NCBI RefSeq assembly: GCF_000342005.1
Contig: NZ_AOHO01000071.1
Span: forward strand, 82,365 to 146,364
Origin: Amycolatopsis decaplanina DSM 44594
Lineage (GTDB): Bacteria; Actinomycetota; Actinomycetes; Mycobacteriales; Pseudonocardiaceae
Reading direction: 5' to 3'
DNA length: 64,000 nucleotides
The notes below the pieces were generated by a model. It made no database searches. It was not told where the DNA came from and saw nothing but the letters and a program-made list of their open reading frames with translations. Below are positions 60,571 to 64,000 of this stretch, piece by piece (positions within the stretch are counted from its first letter, which is position 1; each line of letters starts with the position of its first letter). A program made the translations under genes and the position numbers.

Positions 60571-61359
60571 TCAGGCGAGCGCGATCAGCTCCGAGCCGTC
60601 GTCCTCCGGCAGCGACGGGCCCGCGGTCGCCAGCACGGTGTTGCCGAGGAAGTCCAGCTCACAGCCGAGGGTGGAGAGGAACGCGGTGTCGGCGGCGTCC
60701 CGCCCGGTCGCGATCCGGCTCAGGCTCTGTCTCGGCGCGAGGCCGGTGGCGTCGAACACGTACCAGCGGCCGTCGATCGCGGCCTCGAACACGGCGTGGA
60801 AGTCCATTGGGGACAGTCCGGGCGCGTAGACCGCGGCGAACCGGGCGGGGATGTCGAGCACGCGGCACAGCGAGATGCAGACGTGCGCGTAGTCGCGGCA
60901 AACCCCCTCCCCGGCGAGGTAGGTGTCGACGGCGTCATCGGTCGGCGAACCCGAACCGACCACATAGGACAGGTGCTCGCCCACGTGCCGGACGATCGCC
61001 TCCACCTGGGCGCGCGCGTCGGGCAAGCCACCGAAGCGGGCCAGCGCGAGCCCGCCCATCCGGTCCGAGGGGCAGTACCGGCTGGGCCTGGTGTAGCGGA
61101 TGACGTCGGCCATACGGACACGCTCGGCGTCGGCGGTGTCGAGCGCGCGTCCGGCCCGGTACCGCACGACGTGTTCTCCGGACGGCAGGTCGAGGACCTG
61201 GGCCCGGGTCCCGTGTTCGAACGCCACCTGGCGCGGTGGCGCGGGATAGGCGAACTCCTCCCGGTCGGCCCCGCCCGCGAGCGCGATCACGAACGCGGCG
61301 GGGCCGGGTTTCGTGACCCGGAAGGACATTTCGACGTCGACCTGCACGTGGGGACCCAT
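60571..61359 (-). CDS. Transglutaminase-like cysteine protease family protein
   Basis: 262 residues from the ATG at 61359; an in-frame ATG at 61377 is an alternative. N-terminal beta-rich domain (HVQVDVEMSFRVTKPGPAAFVIAL) then a transglutaminase core: catalytic Cys in GEGVCRDYAHVCISLCRVL, His in GLSPMDFHAVFEAAIDGRW and Asp in YVFDATGLAPRQ. No signal peptide, so probably cytosolic. Such proteins are usually amide-hydrolysing or of unknown function. Located between cyp125 and the BrkB-like gene, 36 bp after the cyp125 stop, so possibly in the same transcript. Confidence 0.9.
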   Translation of the reverse strand: MGPHVQVDVEMSFRVTKPGPAAFVIALAGGADREEFAYPAPPRQVAFEHGTRAQVLDLPSGEHVVRYRAGRALDTADAERVRMADVIRYTRPSRYCPSDRMGGLALARFGGLPDARAQVEAIVRHVGEHLSYVVGSGSPTDDAVDTYLAGEGVCRDYAHVCISLCRVLDIPARFAAVYAPGLSPMDFHAVFEAAIDGRWYVFDATGLAPRQSLSRIATGRDAADTAFLSTLGCELDFLGNTVLATAGPSLPEDDGSELIALA

Positions 61360-61395
61360 GGCCCCATGGTGCCCCACGGCGTCGCGCCAGGCCGA

Positions 61396-62622
61396 TCAGG
61401 CGTAGCGGACCTGGTAGTGCTTGATCCCGTTGAGCCAGCTCGACCTGAGCCGTTCGGGCGGGGAGACCTCGGCGATGTCCGGCATGACGTCGGCGATGGC
61501 GTTGAAGATCAGATCGATCTCCAGCCGGGCGAGATTGGCGCCGATGCAGTAGTGCGAACCCGTGCCGCCGAAGCCGACGTGCGGGTTGTCCTCGCGGAGG
61601 ATGTCGAACTTCTCCGGCTCGTCGAAGTGGTCCGGGTCGAAGTTCGCGGAGCTGTAGAACATCCCGACCCGGTCGCCCTTGCGGATGTGCTGCCCGCCGA
61701 GTTCGGTGTCCCGGGTCGCGGTGCGCTGGAAGGCGACCACCGGGGTGGCCCAGCGGACGATCTCGTCCGGCGCGGTCTTCGGCCGCTCCTTCTTGTACAG
61801 CTCCCATTGATCGGGGTGGTCGAGGAACGCCTTCATTCCGTGGGTGATCGCGTTGCGCGTGGTCTCGTTGCCGGCGACGGCGAGCAGGATGACGAAGAAG
61901 CCGAACTCGTCCGACGCCAGCGATTCACCGTCGACATCGGCCTGCACCAGCTTCGTGACGATGTCGTCCATCGGGCACCTGCGCCGCTCTTCGGCCATGT
62001 TCCAGGCGTAGCCGACGATCTCCGCGGACGCGGCGAGCGGTTCGACCTCGTACTCGGGATCGTCGTAGGCGACCATCTGGTTGGACCAGTCGAAGACCTT
62101 GAGCCGGTCCTCCTGCGGGATGCCGATCAGTTCGGCGATGGCCTGCAAGGGAAGTTCACACGCGACGTCGACGACGAAATCGCCGGAGCCCTTCTTCTTG
62201 GCCTCGCTGACGATCCGCTCCGCGCGATCGCGCAAGGTGTCTTCGAGCTTCGCGATCGACCTCGGCGTGAAGCCCTTCGACACGATCCGCCGCAGCTTCG
62301 TGTGCTGTGGGGCGTCCATGTTGAGCAGGACCAGACGGTTGGCTTCGAGGCTGTCGTCGGTCATGTTCTCGTCGAACCGGATAATCGCGGTCTTCTCCCG
62401 GGAGGAGAACAGCTCGCTGTCCCTCGACACCGCCTTGACGTCATCGAGCCGGCTGACCACCCAGTAGCCGTCATCGCGGAAGCCCGCGGTGTTGTGCGGC
62501 TGCGGATTCCACCAGACCGGTGCCGTGCGGCGGAGTTCGGCGAACTCCGCCAGAGGCAGTCTGGTGGCGTACAGATCCGGATCGGTGAAATCGAAACCGG
62601 CGGGGATCAGGGGAGCGGCCAC
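61396..62622 (-). CDS. cyp125: Steroid C26(27)-monooxygenase, cytochrome P450 CYP125
   Basis: Oxidises the terminal side-chain methyl of cholesterol/cholest-4-en-3-one to the acid, the entry step of side-chain degradation. 408 residues from GTG 62622, AGGAGG 7 bases upstream. I-helix VAGNETTRN (249-257), ExxR E287/R290, heme Cys359 in FGGTGSHYCIGANLARLE. N-terminal IPAGFDFTDPDLYATRLPLAEFAELRRTAPVWWN and C-terminal RLRSSWLNGIKHYQVRYA align by memory with M. tuberculosis CYP125A1. Divergent from fadA5, as in Rv3545c/Rv3546. KstR-like box 27-40 bp upstream. Confidence 0.96.
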   Translation of the reverse strand: MAAPLIPAGFDFTDPDLYATRLPLAEFAELRRTAPVWWNPQPHNTAGFRDDGYWVVSRLDDVKAVSRDSELFSSREKTAIIRFDENMTDDSLEANRLVLLNMDAPQHTKLRRIVSKGFTPRSIAKLEDTLRDRAERIVSEAKKKGSGDFVVDVACELPLQAIAELIGIPQEDRLKVFDWSNQMVAYDDPEYEVEPLAASAEIVGYAWNMAEERRRCPMDDIVTKLVQADVDGESLASDEFGFFVILLAVAGNETTRNAITHGMKAFLDHPDQWELYKKERPKTAPDEIVRWATPVVAFQRTATRDTELGGQHIRKGDRVGMFYSSANFDPDHFDEPEKFDILREDNPHVGFGGTGSHYCIGANLARLEIDLIFNAIADVMPDIAEVSPPERLRSSWLNGIKHYQVRYA

Positions 62623-62648
62623 GGGCTACCTCCTACGCGGTTCGCCAA

Positions 62649-62662
62649 TGAAACACGTTCTA
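62649..62662. promoter_or_regulatory. KstR-like box upstream of cyp125
   Basis: TGAAACACGTTCTA fits TnnAACnnGTTnnA at every fixed position, 27-40 bp upstream of the cyp125 start. Confidence 0.85.
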
Positions 62663-62707
62663 GACCCGATTGAAGCATACGGCGTTTACCAAGTGAAGAG
62701 TTTCCGG

Positions 62708-62721
62708 TGAAACCCGTTAAC
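62708..62721. promoter_or_regulatory. Degenerate KstR-like box in the cyp125-fadA5 gap
   Basis: TGAAACCCGTTAAC fits all fixed positions of TnnAACnnGTTnnA except the last base. It lies midway between the two better sites and could be a secondary site or chance. Confidence 0.4.
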
Positions 62722-62813
62722 TCAACCGGCGAGGATCAGGCCGGCCTGGCAACGAGCAGGAACGGCGACCAGTGATCGAAATCCGGCCGACCCAGGGGCG
62801 GCTTGCTCAAATT

Positions 62814-62827
62814 AAGAACGTGTTCTA
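62814..62827. promoter_or_regulatory. KstR-like box upstream of fadA5
   Basis: AAGAACGTGTTCTA: the core AGAACGTGTTCT is a perfect 12-bp palindrome; only the first consensus base differs. It lies 39-52 bp upstream of the fadA5 start. Confidence 0.8.
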
Positions 62828-62865
62828 CTTTTCTGGGTAGTGAACGGTGTTCCCAGGAGGCGAAC

Positions 62866-64000
62866 GTGGGTAGTCCGGTGATCGTCGAGGCGGTCCGCAC
62901 CCCTATCGGCAAGCGCAGGGGCCAGCTGGCGGGGCTGCACGCCGCCGAGATCCTCGGCGCGGCGCAGCGCGCCCTGCTCGAACGCGCGACGCTGGATCCC
63001 GCGCTGGTCGAACAGGCGATCGGCGGCGCCGTGACCCAGGCCGGCGAGCAGGCGGGCAACATCACGCGCACGGCGTGGCTGCACGCCGGACTCCCCGAGA
63101 CCACAGGCGCGACCACCATCGACGCCCAGTGCGGCTCGGCGCAGCAGGCGACACATCTGATCGCCGGGCTCATCGCGGCCGGCGCGATCGACGCCGGCGT
63201 CTCCTGCGGTGTCGAGGCGATGAGCCGGGTCCCGCTGGGCGCGAACCGCGGCGAGGGCATCGGCACGCCACGGCCTCAGACGTGGTCGATCGACATGCCG
63301 AACCAGTACGGCGCGGCCGAGCGGATCGCGGAACGCCGCGGGATCACCCGCCACGACGTCGACCGGTTCGGGACGGCGTCGCAGGCCAAGGCCGCCGCCG
63401 CGTGGGCGGCGGGACACTTCGACCGCGAGGTCGTCGCGGTGAAGGCACCCGTGCTCGGCGAGGACGGCACGCCGACCGGCGAGACACGGCTGGTGTCCCG
63501 CGACCAAGGACTCCGCGAGACGACCGTCGAAGGCCTCGCCAAGCTCAAACCCGTCCTCGAAGGCGGCGTGCACACGGCCGGGACGTCGTCGCAGATCTCC
63601 GACGGCGCGTCCGCGCTCCTCCTGATGGACTCGGACCGGGCCAAGGCACTGGGCCTCGAGCCGCGAGCGCGGATCGTCTCGCAGGCGTTGGTCGGCGCGG
63701 AGCCGTACTACCACCTCGACGGCCCCGTGCAGGCGACCGAGCGCGTCCTGGCCAAGGCGGGGATGACGATCGGCGACCTCGACCTCTTCGAAGTCAACGA
63801 GGCGTTCGCTTCGGTCGTGTTGTCGTGGCAACGGGTGCACCGGCCCGACGAGGACAAGGTCAACGTGAACGGTGGCGCGATCGCGCTCGGGCATCCCGTC
63901 GGCAGCACCGGCGCCCGGCTGCTGACCACGGCGTTGCACGAACTGGAACGCCGTGACGCGAGTACCGCGCTGGTGACGATGTGCGCCGGCGGCGCGCTTT
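62866..64000 (+). CDS. fadA5: Steroid 3-ketoacyl-CoA thiolase FadA5-like (3' end cut by window)
   Basis: 378 complete codons from GTG 62866 (AGGAGG at 62855-62860); about 13 residues appear to be missing compared with the M. tuberculosis enzyme. Type II thiolase motifs: nucleophilic Cys89 in TIDAQCGSAQQATHLIAGL, EVNEAFAS, NVNGGAIALGHPVGSTGARL with the active-site His, and the second Cys in MCAGGAL at the window edge. It thiolyses steroid side-chain 3-ketoacyl-CoAs. Divergent from cyp125, with an operator-like palindrome upstream. Confidence 0.95.
   Translation, partial: MGSPVIVEAVRTPIGKRRGQLAGLHAAEILGAAQRALLERATLDPALVEQAIGGAVTQAGEQAGNITRTAWLHAGLPETTGATTIDAQCGSAQQATHLIAGLIAAGAIDAGVSCGVEAMSRVPLGANRGEGIGTPRPQTWSIDMPNQYGAAERIAERRGITRHDVDRFGTASQAKAAAAWAAGHFDREVVAVKAPVLGEDGTPTGETRLVSRDQGLRETTVEGLAKLKPVLEGGVHTAGTSSQISDGASALLLMDSDRAKALGLEPRARIVSQALVGAEPYYHLDGPVQATERVLAKAGMTIGDLDLFEVNEAFASVVLSWQRVHRPDEDKVNVNGGAIALGHPVGSTGARLLTTALHELERRDASTALVTMCAGGAL

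Overview
The window reads as chromosome of a high-GC actinomycete, most likely Amycolatopsis or another Pseudonocardiaceae. GC is high throughout, GTG starts are common, and neighbouring genes often overlap by ATGA or GTGA. The left end follows the gene order I remember around Mycobacterium tuberculosis sigA (Rv2693c-Rv2703). Genus is inference; no rRNA, tRNA, CRISPR array, phage or insertion-sequence transposase was seen.

Region by region. 1-8.4 kb is a conserved housekeeping block: DUF3159, OB-fold protein, hydrolase, DUF3710, dut, DUF3093, DUF4193, cei, suhB, ppgK and the principal sigma factor sigA. 8.4-18.3 kb is accessory: a 21-bp tandem-repeat array, a secreted protein, a methyltransferase with a tail-anchored partner, a two-component system, an amino-acid permease and an EamA exporter. 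18.3-23.1 kb is a sugar ABC operon (binding protein, ATPase, permease, ROK repressor) headed by a perfect 11-bp inverted repeat. 23.6-31.4 kb holds an SF2 helicase, a BrkB-like membrane protein, an RND pump, a second secreted protein and DUF3039. 31.5-38.8 kb carries a Spo0M-like protein, an HD protein, pseudouridine catabolism (psuG and kinase), DUF3099, an M20 hydrolase, a methyltransferase and dtd. 39-42 kb is sigB behind an ECF-type (SigR/SigH/SigE-like) promoter, then class I fumarase. 42-49.7 kb is a phosphonate uptake and catabolism operon with a GntR regulator and two paralogous lipoproteins. 50-52 kb has a secreted trypsin and a nitronate-monooxygenase-like flavoprotein. 52-64 kb is a sterol side-chain degradation cluster: fadD19, echA19, another acyl-CoA synthetase, DUF35-ltp4-ltp3, cyp125 and fadA5. 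Sites resembling the KstR operator lie in front of nearly every transcription unit of it.

The most unusual content is intergenic. The window holds several families of long, near-perfect palindromes. Members at different loci differ by matched changes in both arms, so the hairpin rather than the sequence appears to be kept. All eight gapped convergent gene pairs contain a palindrome or inverted array, and the five other convergent pairs overlap or nearly touch. One 295-bp stretch (34782-35076) is bounded by perfect 20-bp inverted repeats and packs three of these palindromes. Two further arrays built on a TGATCACGCGAGTTCC core end at, or a few bases from, the stop codon of a secreted-protein gene.

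All family assignments and the M. tuberculosis comparisons come from reading the sequence and from memory; no database search was run.
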